64,000 bases of DNA from Cacajao melanocephalus (GCA_963573385.1 CAUYLG010026875.1:44595-108594); one strand, 5' to 3'. Positions 1-10,859 are shown, counted from the stretch's first letter. The notes: generated by a model not told the origin, from the letters alone. Made by a program: numbers and translations.

Positions 1-1636
1 TATAAAAAGGCCACAATAACGGTTTTACCTTATGTGATAAGATTAGAAAATGAGAAACACAAGTTTATTAAGTATTGGGAAAGATATATATAAAGAAGAC
101 ATGGATCCTATGTGGCTTGGAAAAAGCTGCACAAGGGAAGTGCTGTGACTAGGTCTGTGGCTTTAAAATACAGCATAGCCACCCAACCTCTCCCAATTAT
201 AAACTAATGTGAGGGGAAGAGAAAGGGGCAGTGGGTTTTCCTATAGGTGAGAGAGAAAAACATTAAAGTTACAGCACTTGCACCCAAATCGCCTTTAGTG
301 CTATAGATGAGAAACTTCTCCAGTAGAGACGGTTCCTTTGAGGCATTATAGGGAGGCATATGGGAAGGACACTGGTGTTGCCTGAATATGCTCCTCCATA
401 ATGGGAAGTTTACTTAAGAAAGGGCTGATGAAGTAGAGCAGCTAACCCAATCTATAACTGCTGAAGAGAGTATACACACAGGCAAGAGACCTATAATTTA
501 TTATGTATAGTCTCCCTAACTTTCCTTAGTATTCTAGAGTTTAAACATTACCTTATTGAAAACCATCACTAAGAATCCTAGTTCCAATCATCTCAGGAAG
601 GTGGGAATATTGGGAAACACTGTTGCAAAGTCAAGCATTTGAACCAGATGAACTGAGAAGGAAGAATTATTTAACAAAATTTTTATCCATGCAGAACTGG
701 TGACAATTATATTACCAGCCTGTTGTTGAGAGTTAAACCTGGGAAGAAGCCATCTTCCATAACAATAAATGGCAGCCAAGGGCACGGACCTTGTTCTCTC
801 TTCTCCTCCTCAGTGCAGCCCAGACATAAGGCTTAGCATGGAATGTGTTAGTAGGAAGAAAAGTATTATTCCCCTCTGTAGAGCAATGATACACGACTAT
901 GGTTGCCACTTCCCTGGCCATTACTGGGCTGAGGAAAGAGAATATAATCCAATTCTGTTCTGCATTCCCTCTCAAGATGGCTAGTTAGACTTCTTGTCTT
1001 TGGTCTATACTATTGATTATTTATTTAAACCACAGTGACAACTGGACTATTGGAAGTTATATATTTTATGTTAAGAGTTCTTTAAAAATATCTGCTGAAA
1101 TTAAGTTCAAATACAAAAATTAAAAACCTAATTTTTATACTTAACTTTCTGTAGGCTAAAGAATATTACCTTTCTAATATATTGAGGCATTGGATATTTT
1201 AAAATGGTTTTGGCGAATGTATATTTCCTAGCTTATTGTTAGTACCAAATTTAGAACCTGCAGTTAAGAACTAAGAAATAGGCATTAAAATGAAGCATTA
1301 ATTTGGAATTATTTATCAGCAAATCTTGGTTATATCAATGATTATATGTCATAGTATATTGAGCCTAATAAAAGCTTGAAAAATAATTCACATTGTTTAA
1401 AAACCATAAAAGTAAATAAAACTCAATATGATATTTTATTACAATCAAAAGTATTCCATATCATTAATAAAAGAGCTCCATCATCAACCTACTAAATTGA
1501 CACGATGTAACAAATTTACATTGATTATGATTATTAATCACTAACATTACAACTTAAAAGTTAAATTTCAATGCTAGTGTAATTAAAATTGCTTTTATCA
1601 GTGATGTGAAAATTAATACTGTCACCTTTGATTTCC
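1..1636. other. A+T-rich single-copy DNA, no gene seen
   Basis: No repeat family is recognised here. The part from about 720 to 990 is less A+T-rich and holds overlapping frames of 71 and 80 codons on opposite strands, neither of which resembles a known domain. The rest is A+T-rich with stops in all frames. An undetected old repeat is possible around 560-1000. Confidence 0.5.
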
Positions 1637-1862
1637 AATAAAATAGTACTAAATATGATGACTAAATTCTTTTAAGAATAAAATAAAATAGTACTAATAA
1701 AATAGTACTAAATATGATATAAATAAATAAAATAAAATAGTACTAATAAAATAGTACTAAATAAATAAAATAAAATAGTACTAAATATGATGACTAAATT
1801 CTTTTAAGCTTATAGATAAAATAGTACTAAATATGATGACTAAATTCTTTTAAGCTTATAGA
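1637..1862. repeat. Tandem repeat cluster built on TAGTACTA
   Basis: The octamer TAGTACTA occurs seven times, at about 1644, 1689, 1703, 1738, 1752, 1776 and 1822. The last two copies belong to a longer unit of about 46 bases that ends in TTTTAAGCTTATAG and is repeated head to tail. A shorter version of the long unit lies at the left edge, and AAATAAAATA spacers separate the middle copies. The pattern fits slippage and unequal exchange in A+T-rich DNA. I know no family with this unit. Confidence 0.85.
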
Positions 1863-2285
1863 AATAATTATTAATTGTCAATAATAACTATATTTTAATC
1901 TACAAATTGATAACTAAAAGTTATTTCAATGTGATTTTTAATTGATATGAAGATTTAATAGCTTCAGATCAGATTGCTGTATGTTCCACAATTTGTAGAG
2001 TTTTACTTTCAATTTCAAGGCTTAGAGAATAAGAATACTTATTTACTAATCATATATTTTATTTAAATTTCCTTAAGTTCTAGAGAAATATAGGAATAGC
2101 AATTTTACTATTATTGCCCTGAAAATTTATTAGAATATAAAAAATATTTTCAAGCCTGATTCATAGATTTACAACTAATATAAAAAGGGATATTTCATTA
2201 TATTTTCTCTTAATGAAGGTAAAATTTACATATGGTAAATGAATAATTCATAAACACAAATCAATGGGATTTTACAAACGTATAC
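1863..2285. other. A+T-rich single-copy DNA
   Basis: This stretch is strongly A+T-rich with no recognised repeat and no open frame of note. Confidence 0.5.
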
Positions 2286-2613
2286 TGTCTTAATCTCTTC
2301 TGTGCTGCTGTAACAGAATACTTGATATTGGGTGATTTATAAATAATAGAAATGTATTTCTCACAGTTCTGGTGGCTGGGAAGTCCAAGATCAGGGCACT
2401 GGCATCTTGTGAGGTTCTTCTGGCTGTGTTTTTACATGGAAGAAAGGCAGGAGAGAACAAACCCAATCCTGAAAGCCTTTTTTATAGCAGCATTAATCCA
2501 CTCATGAAGGCATAGCCTTTGAGCCTAAACATCTCCCAAAGACCCCACCTTCAAACACTATAGAATTGTGTATTAAGTTTCCAAAACATAAATTTTGGTG
2601 GACACATTGAGCA
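2286..2613 (-). mobile_element. MaLR-type solo LTR, antisense
   Basis: On the plus strand the order is a TGTCTTAATC-like edge, GGGTGATTTATA, TCACAGTTCTGG, GGCTGGGAAGTCCAAG, CATGGAAGAAAGGC, CTCCCAAAGACCCCACC and ATTAAGTTTCC. This is the reverse complement of the MLT1/MST-type LTRs of the MaLR (ERVL-related) group. No internal retroviral sequence flanks it, so it is a solo LTR. The right edge (RNA start side of the element) is decayed. Exact subfamily not assigned. Confidence 0.7.
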
Positions 2614-3365
2614 TATATATTTGCATAACCACCACCCACTTAAGATATAGAATATTTCCATTTCCCCAGAAGGTTCCCTCATGGTCCCTTGCAGTTAATT
2701 CCCACCTTTTCACAAGAATCCACTGTTGTGATTTCTATCTTTACAGATTAGTTTTATCTGGTCTTGAATTAGAAAGAACCATGAAGTTATATTGTATGTC
2801 TTGTGTGTTTGTTCTTTCACTGAACATAGCATGTCAAGATTTGTCAATATTGTATGTGCCGGTAGTTCCTTCTTTTTATTTACATTATTGTATAAATATA
2901 CAAGCATTTGTTTATTTATGCCCACGTTAATGAACATTTTGGTCATTTACCGATTTGAGATATGATGTACAAGTCTTTTTCTGTGAGGTCATGGGAATGT
3001 ATGTTTAAATTTGTAAGTGATTAATCTTTTTATACTCCTATGAGAAATGTACAAAACTTCCAGATGCTTCACATCTAGCCAGTGCCTGGAGTTGTCAGGC
3101 TTTTTAACTTTAACCTTCTAGTGGTTGTAAAGTGGTAGTTTATTTTAATTTTAATTTGCATTTCTCTAAATTCTAATAATGTTGAGCAGCATTCTGTGTG
3201 CCTTTTGGTTATTCATATATCTTATTTTTAAAATTATGTGTTTACATATTTTCCCCTTTGTTTTGTCTTTTTTATGTATTTGAAAAAAATAGTAATTTAC
3301 ACATTCTACATACAATGTCTTCTGTCAGATATACATATTTATAGACAGCTAGCACATATGTTGGG
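2614..3365 (-). mobile_element. Old LINE-1 3' end (L1M), antisense
   Basis: The plus strand carries the reverse complement of a mammalian-wide L1 3' UTR followed by the end of ORF2. Landmarks are CCACCCACTTAAGATATAGA, CTTTTTAACTTTAACC, TTAATTTGCATTTCTCT and ATGTTGAGCAGCATT, which match the usual antisense L1 order. A 111-codon frame lies inside it by chance. It is heavily diverged and dead. Confidence 0.7.
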
Positions 3366-3452
3366 CTATTATATTTGTTTCTACGAACAACAAAAAATAC
3401 CACTTTAAACATTACCTCCAATTTAATCTACTCTCAGAGCCAGATTTAGCTG

Positions 3453-3755
3453 AGTTGGACACAGTGGCTCATGCCTGATCACCGCACATTGGGAGGCCAC
3501 AGCAGATAGATCACTTGAGTCCAAGAGTTTGAATGCAGTCTTGGCAATGTGTCAAAACCCCATCTCAACAAAAAATACAAAAAAAATATAGCTGGGTGTG
3601 ATGGTCTGTGCCTGTAATCCCAGATACTTGGGCTGAGGAAGGATTGCTTCATCCCAGGAAGTGGAGGCTGCAGTGAGCCTTGATTGGGCCACTGCACTCC
3701 AGCCTGTGTAAAAGAGCAAGACCTCATCTAAAAAAAGAAGAAGAAGAAGAAAAAT
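3453..3755 (+). mobile_element. Alu element, old (AluJ-like)
   Basis: A dimeric Alu runs from GGACACAGTGGCTCATGCC through GTAATCCCAG, GGAGGCTGCAGTGAGCC and CACTGCACTCCAGCC to an A-rich tail that has become a GAA repeat (about 3731-3751). High divergence and the GGCTGCAGTGAGCC form point to AluJ. The left monomer is the more degraded half. Confidence 0.9.
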
Positions 3756-3761
3756 AAGATC

Positions 3762-3789
3762 CTAAAAACAGACCAATGTCTGTTTTTAG
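3762..3789. repeat. Perfect 12-bp inverted repeat with 4-base loop
   Basis: CTAAAAACAGAC at 3762-3773 is followed by CAAT and then by its exact reverse complement at 3778-3789. It lies just downstream of the Alu tail, at the start of recognisable L1 ORF1 sequence. No T-run or other terminator context applies in a primate genome, so it is recorded as structure only. Confidence 0.9.
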
Positions 3790-4498
3790 CACGAGAAAAG
3801 ACATAAATAGCATACAAAGGAGCTCCAATATATCTGGCAGCAAACTTCACAGTGGAAACCTCTCACAGGCCAGTAGAGATTGGCATGAGATATTTAAAGT
3901 GCTGAAGGAAAAAAAAAAACTCTTTTATCCTAGAATAGTATATCTGGCAAAAATATCCTTTACACATGAAGGACAAGTAAAGACTTTCCAAGACAAACAA
4001 AAGCTGAAGGATTTAATCAATATCTGACTTGTCCTACAAGAAATGCTAAAGGGAGTTCTTCAGTCTGAAAGCAAAGGATGTTAATGAGCAATAAGAAATC
4101 ATGTGAAGGTATAGTACTCACTGGTAATTATAAGTCCACAGAGAAACACAGAATATTGTAACACTGTAATTGTGGTATGTAAACTACTCATATCTTGGAT
4201 AGAAAGACTAAAAGATAAATCTATCAAAAATAGTAACTACAACAACTTTTCAAGACTTGGTATAATAAAGTGTAAGTAGACACAGTAAAAAGTTTAAAAG
4301 TGGGATAAATAAAGTTGAAGTGCAGAATTTTTATTATTTTTCTCTTTGCTTTTTAATTTATTTTATAAGTCAGTGTTAAGTTGTCATCACTTTAAAATAA
4401 TGAGTTATAAGATGTAATTTACACACCTCATGGTCACCTCAAATTAAAAAAAAAACCTAAAACATATAAACAAAATATAATAAACAAGAAATTAAATC
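3790..4498 (+). pseudogene. Old LINE-1: ORF1 C-terminus and inter-ORF region (L1M)
   Basis: The frame from 3776 to 4027 (83 codons) matches the C-terminal domain of L1 ORF1p, the RNA-binding and chaperone subunit of the L1 RNP. Visible landmarks are RDWHEIFKVLKEK, YPRIVYLAKISF, HEG and KTFQDKQKL. The frame stops just after KLKDLINI, where intact relatives continue with a TTRPALQE-type tail. The DNA then reads CTACAAGAAATGCTAAAGGG and continues as the long inter-ORF spacer of mammalian-wide L1s. It is a fragment with no ORF1 N-terminus. The same element resumes at 4874 after a nested insertion. Confidence 0.75.
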
Positions 4499-4506
4499 AT
4501 ACCACC

Positions 4507-4580
4507 TAATTTTCCACATCCTTTCCAGAATCTGTTGTCTCCTGATTTTTTAATCATCACCATTCTAACTGGCGTGAGAG
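4507..4580 (-). mobile_element. Inverted 5' part of a nested L1 (twin priming)
   Basis: This segment reads CCACATCCTTTCCAGAATC and CCATTCTAACTGGCGTGAGA, the antisense of the L1 ORF2 3' end. It abuts the sense L1 3' end at 4581 with no spacer. Opposite-orientation pieces of one L1 meeting at a blunt junction are the classic product of twin priming during target-primed reverse transcription. Confidence 0.8.
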
Positions 4581-4873
4581 AAAACCAAACACCGTATGTT
4601 CTCACTCATAAGTGGGTGTTGAACAATGAGAACACATGGACACAGGGAGGGGACCATTACACACTGGGGCCTGTCAGGGGATGGAGGGTCTAGAGTAGGG
4701 GTAGCAGGGGGTGGGGGGATTGGAGAGGGATAACATTAGGAGTAATATCTAATGTAGATGATGAGGGGATGGATGCAGCAAACCACCATGTCACCATGTG
4801 TATACCTATATAACAAACCTGCACGTTCTGCACATGTAACCCAGAACTTAAAGTATAATAATAATAATAATAA
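4581..4873 (+). mobile_element. Nested L1 3' end, primate-era (L1PA/L1PB)
   Basis: The sequence runs from AAACCAAACACCGTATG through TGTTCTCACTCATAAG, GACACAGGGAGGGG, AACCTGCACGTTCTGCACATG and AACTTAAAGTATAATAATAA, which is the standard primate L1 3' UTR and tail. With 4507-4580 it forms one insertion of about 370 bases. The octamer ATACCACC occurs at 4499-4506 and again at 4874-4881 and is the likely target-site duplication. Confidence 0.85.
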
Positions 4874-5215
4874 ATACCACCAGAGAAAATCACCTTCACT
4901 GAAAGGAAGACAGGAAGAAAGGAAAGAAAGAAGAGAAGACCGCTAGACAACCAGAAAATAAATAACAAAATGGTTGGAGTAAGTCCTTACTTATCAACAA
5001 TAACATTGAATGTAAATTGACTAAACTCTCCAAATAAAAGTCATGGACTGACTGAATGGATATTTCAAAAGATCTCCAAAATGCACACATCTGTTATAAA
5101 GAGACATATAAATGGATGAACAAATATATTCCATGCCAATAAAACCCAAAAAAAGAGTAGGAGTCACTATACTTAGACAAAATGGATTTCAAGACAAAAA
5201 CTGTTGGAAGAGAAA
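4874..5215 (+). pseudogene. Old LINE-1 continued: ORF2 start (L1M)
   Basis: The element from 3790-4498 resumes here. CAAAATGGTTGGAGTAAGTCC and the following frame give the N-terminal ORF2p (endonuclease domain) pattern LTLNVN, LNSPNK, then FHANKTQKKSR, broken by stops. The region from about 4885 to 4940 is purine-rich. Recognisable similarity fades after about 5215, so only the first part of the endonuclease region remains. Confidence 0.7.
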
Positions 5216-6098
5216 AGTTAAACTTGCCTTTAATACAAATTTATAAAGATACTGTGATGAAACATGTTAATAAAAATTCTATTGATAAAACCATATTGAT
5301 TTAGTTTAATCAAACCTAGGAAAGGCCAAAGTATACAACAACAATAGGGAATATCGTAGGTAACTACAGAGAATGAAATCTAAAAAAATAAAAAATAAAA
5401 AAATAAAGAAAATAAAAATCTCCAGTGTGCTTGCCATGACTAAAAAGTAACAGCAAAATTTTCCAACATTTCTTTGTAACTTACTCTGTTTTCAATGTCA
5501 GGTTATGGAGAATATACAGAAAACAGTTATGGTTCTGTTTTCAATAAGAATTTGGATTATAAAATGTTGTAAGGTGTAAAGTCATAAGATTCATTAAAGG
5601 AGTATTAAGAAAGTACTAAAGAAGTCGAAAAGTGAGGTCCAGTGGTGAATAAGTAAGGAAGACTCCAGGGAGATGTTTACATTTCTTCACCATGGTAATG
5701 AGGAAGCATGCTAGATTGTAGAAGCCTAATCCAAGAACTATGTCAAAATGTGAAAAGTAACAAAAAAAGTCAATAAATATGCAGATACCAGACAATAGAT
5801 TACTTTGATTCCTGTCTCTAAATGCATTAAAAGGAATAAAGAACATAACTCTGGAAATCTAGGCAGAAGCCAGATTGTGGAAATATTTGATCTTATAGGT
5901 TTCCTAGAGACTGGAAATTGATTCAACAAGGGACAGAATATCAGCTGGCTTTTGAGCTGGAAAGTGCTATAATATAAGTGTGCTTTAGAAAATAGTAAAA
6001 CCACTGTAGAGGATACAGTCTAAAAGATGGCAACGCCTGCATGGACTAATGTCACATACATTAATGTTACTCTTACTCTACAACTTACTTTATAAATG

Positions 6099-6100
<2 letters not shown>
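5216..6100. other. Single-copy DNA, no gene seen
   Basis: The stretch contains an A-rich patch at about 5382-5420 (AAATAAA units). The remainder has no repeat family or coding pattern that I recognise. Frames of 76 and 88 codons on the minus strand are low complexity and are read as chance. Confidence 0.45.

Positions 6101-6134
<34 letters not shown>
6101..6134. repeat. (GT)17 microsatellite
   Basis: An uninterrupted GT dinucleotide run of about 34 bases. Its length and purity make length polymorphism likely. Confidence 0.97.
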
Positions 6135-6137
<3 letters not shown>

Positions 6138-7091
6138 CCTTACTTGGTTTAAACTCCATTAGAATATATGTTAACAGTTAATAATTAAACTGCTTTTTTT
6201 TTTCTAGATTACTTATTTTAAAAAAGAAAACCCCTGCAATTCATAGTCACAGCATTACTTTATTTTTCTAACAGGAGAGTAAATCATATGCAAGATACCA
6301 AAAAGCTCCAAAAGATGTCACTTCACCCACCCCACCTGACCATGGAACATAGCAGAACCCCACATTAACAGCAAGCAGTTCTTTAAGAACATCAAGGTAT
6401 GGGAGGCACTGGATGAAATACATGAGCCCTATAATCATAGCAGACCAATTTCAAGTCACCTCAATAACCTGGACTACATGTCCCCTGTTGCAGCTGACCA
6501 TAGGACTACTACTCTTGTTCTCAAGATGATAAATGAACCTTGATATTCCACATCTTTATCCTATCTGGACTCCACTATTACAATGCGCTTTATCTGAACA
6601 TTAACATAGCACGCAAATAAAACCGAAGCAAGCACAAAATAGATTGGCTCGCCCACTGCAGAAGCAAATCCCCCATAAACATAAAGGCACATGTTCACCA
6701 CCACTACCACTGTAACTGCCACACAACTGCAACATAGGAGAATTTTATATGTACAAGGGCCCCTGATAATTCTTTCATGAGTGAATAGGGCCATCACATT
6801 TGTAATCTTTCTTCTCACAATGAATCAGGTTTGATTAAGTGCAGACTCATGTACCCTAAACCATTTTTAATTAAACTATTATGTGAAATTGTGATAATCT
6901 TGGAAACGGAAAAAAAAAAGCCATCTTAACCTTAAAACAATTATTACATGGCAAGAGTTAAATAATATCTAAAGGAGATTTCTATTTAGAATATCGGTCT
7001 AAATTATTTTCTATTATGTATGTCATTTAAAAAAGATTATTTTAAAAGTGGGCAATAATTCTTCCCCATTATAAATTGTGCACATAAAATT
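6135..7091. other. Single-copy DNA with a higher-complexity patch
   Basis: From about 6290 to 6840 the composition is less A+T-rich than its surroundings. A minus-strand frame of 85 codons (6561-6818) has a hydrophobic stretch (CVAVTVVVVVNMCLYVY) but no upstream gene structure and no family I recognise. The rest is A+T-rich. An old unrecognised repeat or processed remnant is possible. Confidence 0.45.
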
Positions 7092-7094
7092 TAG

Positions 7095-7406
<312 letters not shown>

Positions 7407-7422
7407 TAGAATTCAAATTTCT

Positions 7423-7989
7423 TCTGTGAATAATGCCATTGGCCAACCTGTAAATTTAAAAAGTTGTTTTTTGTTGTTGTTCTGGGCAAAGTGATGCTGA
7501 ACTTCACAGATTAGAAATTTATGTTCACCAAAGTCTTCAATGGGTATACTCATATTTTAAACTACAGCTTTTGAAATATTTAATCCCATTCTTTGATGAC
7601 AGAACAGGTTATCAGATACCTCATGGCTTTGTGGTGCATGTTCCTATACATCAGGAGGCTGGATGGAAATGCATTTAGTATACAAGAGTCTATGATGAGG
7701 GAAAAGCCATATTTGGTTTTCTAGGAAATATGCTAGTATCTTCTCACACCAAAAGTTACATGGCAGATAGGAGAAAAGTCTTAAATTTTATACTGTCTTA
7801 TTGTGTATCTCTGAGATATATGAGCTGAGGCCTAGTGAAAACTAGATTGAATAATGTTTTACCCCCAAGTGTTCCCTAATACAGAATAGTTGGTACCTAA
7901 AACTAACAAGCACATTCATAACTCTGTATTTATAACCATAATTGCATAAGTAAAAGCCTTTCCACAGAGAAACCCCCGGACCCACATTC
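7423..7989. other. Single-copy DNA, no gene seen
   Basis: No repeat or coding pattern is recognised between the Alu and the L1 end that follows. Confidence 0.45.
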
Positions 7990-8150
7990 CATAACAGAGA
8001 TGGGAAGATCAAAATGGAATATTTTGTGTTAATGGAAATAGTCTATTACTTGATTGAGATAATAGTTTCATGGGTGTATACATTTATTAAAGCATCATAT
8101 TGTTCAATTTAAGTAGGTACAAGTGGGTGAATTCTACCTTATAACGTCGA
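7990..8150 (+). mobile_element. Probable old L1 3' end fragment
   Basis: GATAATAGTTTCATGGGTGT, then a decayed TGTTCAATTTAAG and GGGTGAATTCTACCTTATA, follow the order of the L1M/L1ME 3' terminus (GATGGTTTCATGGGTGTATAC onward). It is short and diverged, so the call is tentative. Confidence 0.45.
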
Positions 8151-8257
8151 TAGGAAGATACAGTGTTATAAACCAGTTAGTTTTGTCAACTGATTTAATC
8201 AGCTGGGCTTATATTATTACCACAGATAATATGTCTGCAAATTCTTTGGCACTCTTT

Positions 8258-8452
8258 CTTTTATTTCACTTTAAGTTCTAGGGTACACATGCAGAACATT
8301 AGATTTGCTACATTAGGTATACATGTGCCATGATGGTTTGCTGCACCTATGAACCTGTCATCTGGGTTTTAAGCCCAGCATGCATTAGGTATTTGTCCTA
8401 ATGCTTCCCCTCCCCTTGCTCCCAACTTCCTGAAAGGCCCTGGTGTGTGGGA
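8258..8452 (-). mobile_element. 5'-truncated L1 3' end, antisense (L1PA/L1PB)
   Basis: TTTTATTTCACTTTAAGTTC, GGGTACACATGCAGAACAT, GGTTTGCTGCACCTATGAAC and GCATTAGGTATTTGTCCTAA match the antisense 3' UTR of primate-era L1. Only about 195 bases were copied before truncation. It is joined directly to the MLT1-like sequence that follows. Confidence 0.85.
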
Positions 8453-8705
8453 GCTGAAGCCAGACAACTAGCACTGCCTGTTACACTTATGAGTGAGCCT
8501 CCTTGGAGCCACAGTTAAGCTTTCAGATGACTGATGTCAACAACATCTTCACTGCAACCTCATGGAAGACGTCAGGCCAGAACAGCACAGTTGAACTGAT
8601 CGAAGATTTCAAATGTACAGAAACTGTGAGGACAACTTAAGCTTTATGATGTTTTAAGCTACTAAGTTGTAGGGTAAATTTGTTATAAAGGTTAGATGCC
8701 CAATA
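8453..8705 (+). mobile_element. Old MaLR LTR fragment (MLT1-like)
   Basis: CTCCTTGGAGCC, CAGATGACTGATG, CACTGCAACCTCATGGAAGAC, ACAGAAACTGTGAGGAC and TGTTTTAAGCTACTAAGTTG follow the order of old MLT1-type LTRs, including the end region before the usual TTTGTTA. Diverged and incomplete at the left, where the L1 end abuts it. Confidence 0.55.
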
Positions 8706-9108
8706 CATTCTCTTCAAATTTTTCTTTTTAAAATTAGAAACCATGGAAAAGACCACATAAAAAGAAACTTCTAAGTGCAATACAAAAATATTTATACATC
8801 ATGCGCTTAACCATGCAGGTTAAGAAATAACAACATGGTCAGCACTTTAAAGTCCCCTTCCTAACTGTGTCTCTTCCTACTCACATGACTTTCCTTCCAC
8901 CCCAATTTTCTTGTTTTTTGGTAATCATTTTATTTATTTTCTTCCTATGTTTTCTTTTCTTTTTATTGCTTGGCAAAGTAATAAGCGTGTTACTTAAGAA
9001 TTATATATATAAAGCACCGTTTATTGAGCCTGTCCTTGAATTCTATAGAAATGTATTTATAATATATCTTTCTTTGATGTTCTTTTTTTTTCTTTACATA
9101 ATCCTTAC
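8706..9108 (-). mobile_element. Old LINE-1 3' UTR, antisense (first part)
   Basis: The T-rich and pyrimidine-rich plus strand, with TTCTTGTTTTTTGGTAATC-type stretches, resembles the antisense 3' UTR of L1ME-type elements. The Alu at 9125 splits it and its better-preserved part follows at 9431. A chance 120-codon frame crosses into the Alu. Confidence 0.45.
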
Positions 9109-9124
9109 AAGATTATTTGATTCT

Positions 9125-9414
9125 AGTGGGGTGTGGTGGCTCACTCCTGTAATCCCAGCACTTTGGGAGGCCAAGGCCACTAGATCACTTGAGGTCAGGA
9201 GTTTGAGACCATCCTGGCCAACATGGTGAAATCCTGTTTCTAGAAAGAAGTACAAAAATTAGCCCAGGGTGGTGGCACACACCTGTAGTCCCGGCTACTC
9301 AGGAAGCTGAGGCAGGAGAATCACCTGAACCTGAGAAGTGGAGGTTGCAGTGAGCTGAGATCGTAACACCGCATTCCAGCCTGGGTGACAGAGCAAGACT
9401 CCATCTCAAAAAAA
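9125..9414 (+). mobile_element. Alu element (AluS-like)
   Basis: The Alu consensus order is GTGGTGGCTCACTCCTG, CCCAGCACTTTGGGAGGCC, GAGGTCAGGAGTTTGAGACC, CAAAAATTAGCC, GCAGTGAGCTGAGATCG, then an A-tail. The flanks AAGATTATTTGATTCT (9109-9124) and AAGATTCTTTGATTCT (9415-9430) differ at one position and are the target-site duplication. Confidence 0.95.
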
Positions 9415-9430
9415 AAGATTCTTTGATTCT

Positions 9431-9620
9431 GAATGTAGTTGTTCATTTTAATTGATGTAGTGGAAACCATTTTGTAATTCTTCCAGAAATTATGAAATCT
9501 ATTGTTGATGGATATTTGCTTTGTTTCCTGTCTGCTTGTTGTTTAAGCACTATTGTTATTTACATCCTTATACATGTCTCTTGTTGCCAGCACAAGAATG
9601 TTTCTAACAAGCTTTTACTC
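9431..9620 (-). mobile_element. Old LINE-1 3' UTR, antisense (second part)
   Basis: GTAGTTGTTCATTTTAATTG, TCTATTGTTGATGGATATTTG and TACATGTCTCTTGTTGCC follow the familiar antisense L1M order (target of the Alu above). No coding capacity remains. Confidence 0.6.
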
Positions 9621-9689
9621 CATCCAATTTTGTTATGCTGTTCCTTGTCTTTATCATTCAGTTCAAAGTACTCCTGGTCTGCTCAAAAC

Positions 9690-9815
9690 TAGCTGTACCT
9701 TTGACTAAGTCTTTTACCCTTTCTGGATTCTGTTGTCTTGACTGCAAACTGAGGAGGGAGGGTAGTTCTGTCCTCTTTGGGGTCTTACAAGGATTAAATA
9801 TAAAGGGCTTAGGAC
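9690..9815 (+). mobile_element. Possible MIR SINE fragment
   Basis: ACTAAGTCTTTTACCC and ACAAGGATTAAATATAAAGG followed by GCTTAGGACA resemble the central and 3' parts of MIR, an old tRNA-derived SINE. The core is eroded. Low certainty without an alignment. Confidence 0.4.
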
Positions 9816-10579
9816 AAAATCCTTAAAAAAAAAAAGGTCTTATTATGCAGGAAGTTTGGATTTTTTGGTTCATCATCCTCCATGCTAATTATAGTGCCCA
9901 GCATTAAGTAAGGAAACATTTTGTATTTGCATGGCCATTGTATTTTCTTGCATATTTTAGTAATTCAGAATTGTGTTTCTTGCACTGAATTTCCAAACAT
10001 AAATGTTTTTTCCCAAGTTTTGTTGGTTCATGTGTGTTTTTTCCTATTGAGTGCCAACTTAATTGAATTGTAATTATATTTATTCTATGTGTACTTTAAA
10101 TACTTCCAAATTTGTTGATTATTTTTGGCCCATTTTACCATTTCAAATTTTGATTTAAAAAATATTACTTACAGTTATCTATTCTTCATAGGTTCTAATT
10201 AATGCCCATATGCTAAGGTTGGCATTTTATTTCTCTTATATATTAAATACAGTGTATAGTTTTTATATGATCTGTCTGGTAATGCTGATGTATAGAAATA
10301 CTTATGATTTTACTCATACAATCACATATGAAAATACATATGAATAAGTATTTGAGGGCTTTTGTTTCATTTTTGCTTTAAAAGTAGATTCATATGAACT
10401 TGTTTATATCTGCTTTATTCATTGACTATTCACAAATATTCCTCTAAATCCATTAGTGAAACTACAAAAATCATCATTTTTACTGTCTGTATAACATTCC
10501 ACCAAATTAGAGCAATAACTCTCAGATAATTTTAAGATTTTGCCACTGCAATGTTGCACTAAATATAATTTTATGTATA
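9816..10579. other. A+T-rich single-copy DNA
   Basis: No recognised repeat or gene. An A11 run lies at about 9824-9835. Confidence 0.45.
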
Positions 10580-10803
10580 AGATAAATATATCATATACAT
10601 ATATTTTATATATCATATACATATTATGTATATTTATATTACATGACATAAATGTAGCACGTATATAATTATGTGTAATATCTTTATGTCATCTAGATTT
10701 ATATATGATATGTGTATATGTATTTATATATGTATATCATACAATCCCATTTTTTTCTCTATGGAACAAATTATAAATGGTAAAATTTCTGTGTTAAAGT
10801 ATG

Positions 10804-10840
<37 letters not shown>
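10580..10840. repeat. TA/TATATG-rich low-complexity tract
   Basis: Interspersed TATATCATATACATAT units run from about 10585 to 10740 and a nearly pure TA run occupies about 10807-10834. The 76-codon minus-strand frame across this region is an artefact of the repeat. Confidence 0.9.
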
Positions 10841-10841
<1 letters not shown>

Positions 10842-10859
10842 CAAAAGCCTTCTATGAAT

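Noticed and set aside
1637..1862. CRISPR-like repeat and spacer pattern
   Set aside because: Spacing is irregular, the spacers are themselves repeats of AAATAAAATA, and the host is a primate nucleus.
2595..2930. 111-codon plus-strand frame
   Set aside because: It lies across the MaLR LTR edge and the antisense L1 3' end, and has no domain.
3762..3789. Hairpin as a transcription terminator
   Set aside because: Intrinsic hairpin terminators are bacterial features. Here it is only an inverted repeat.
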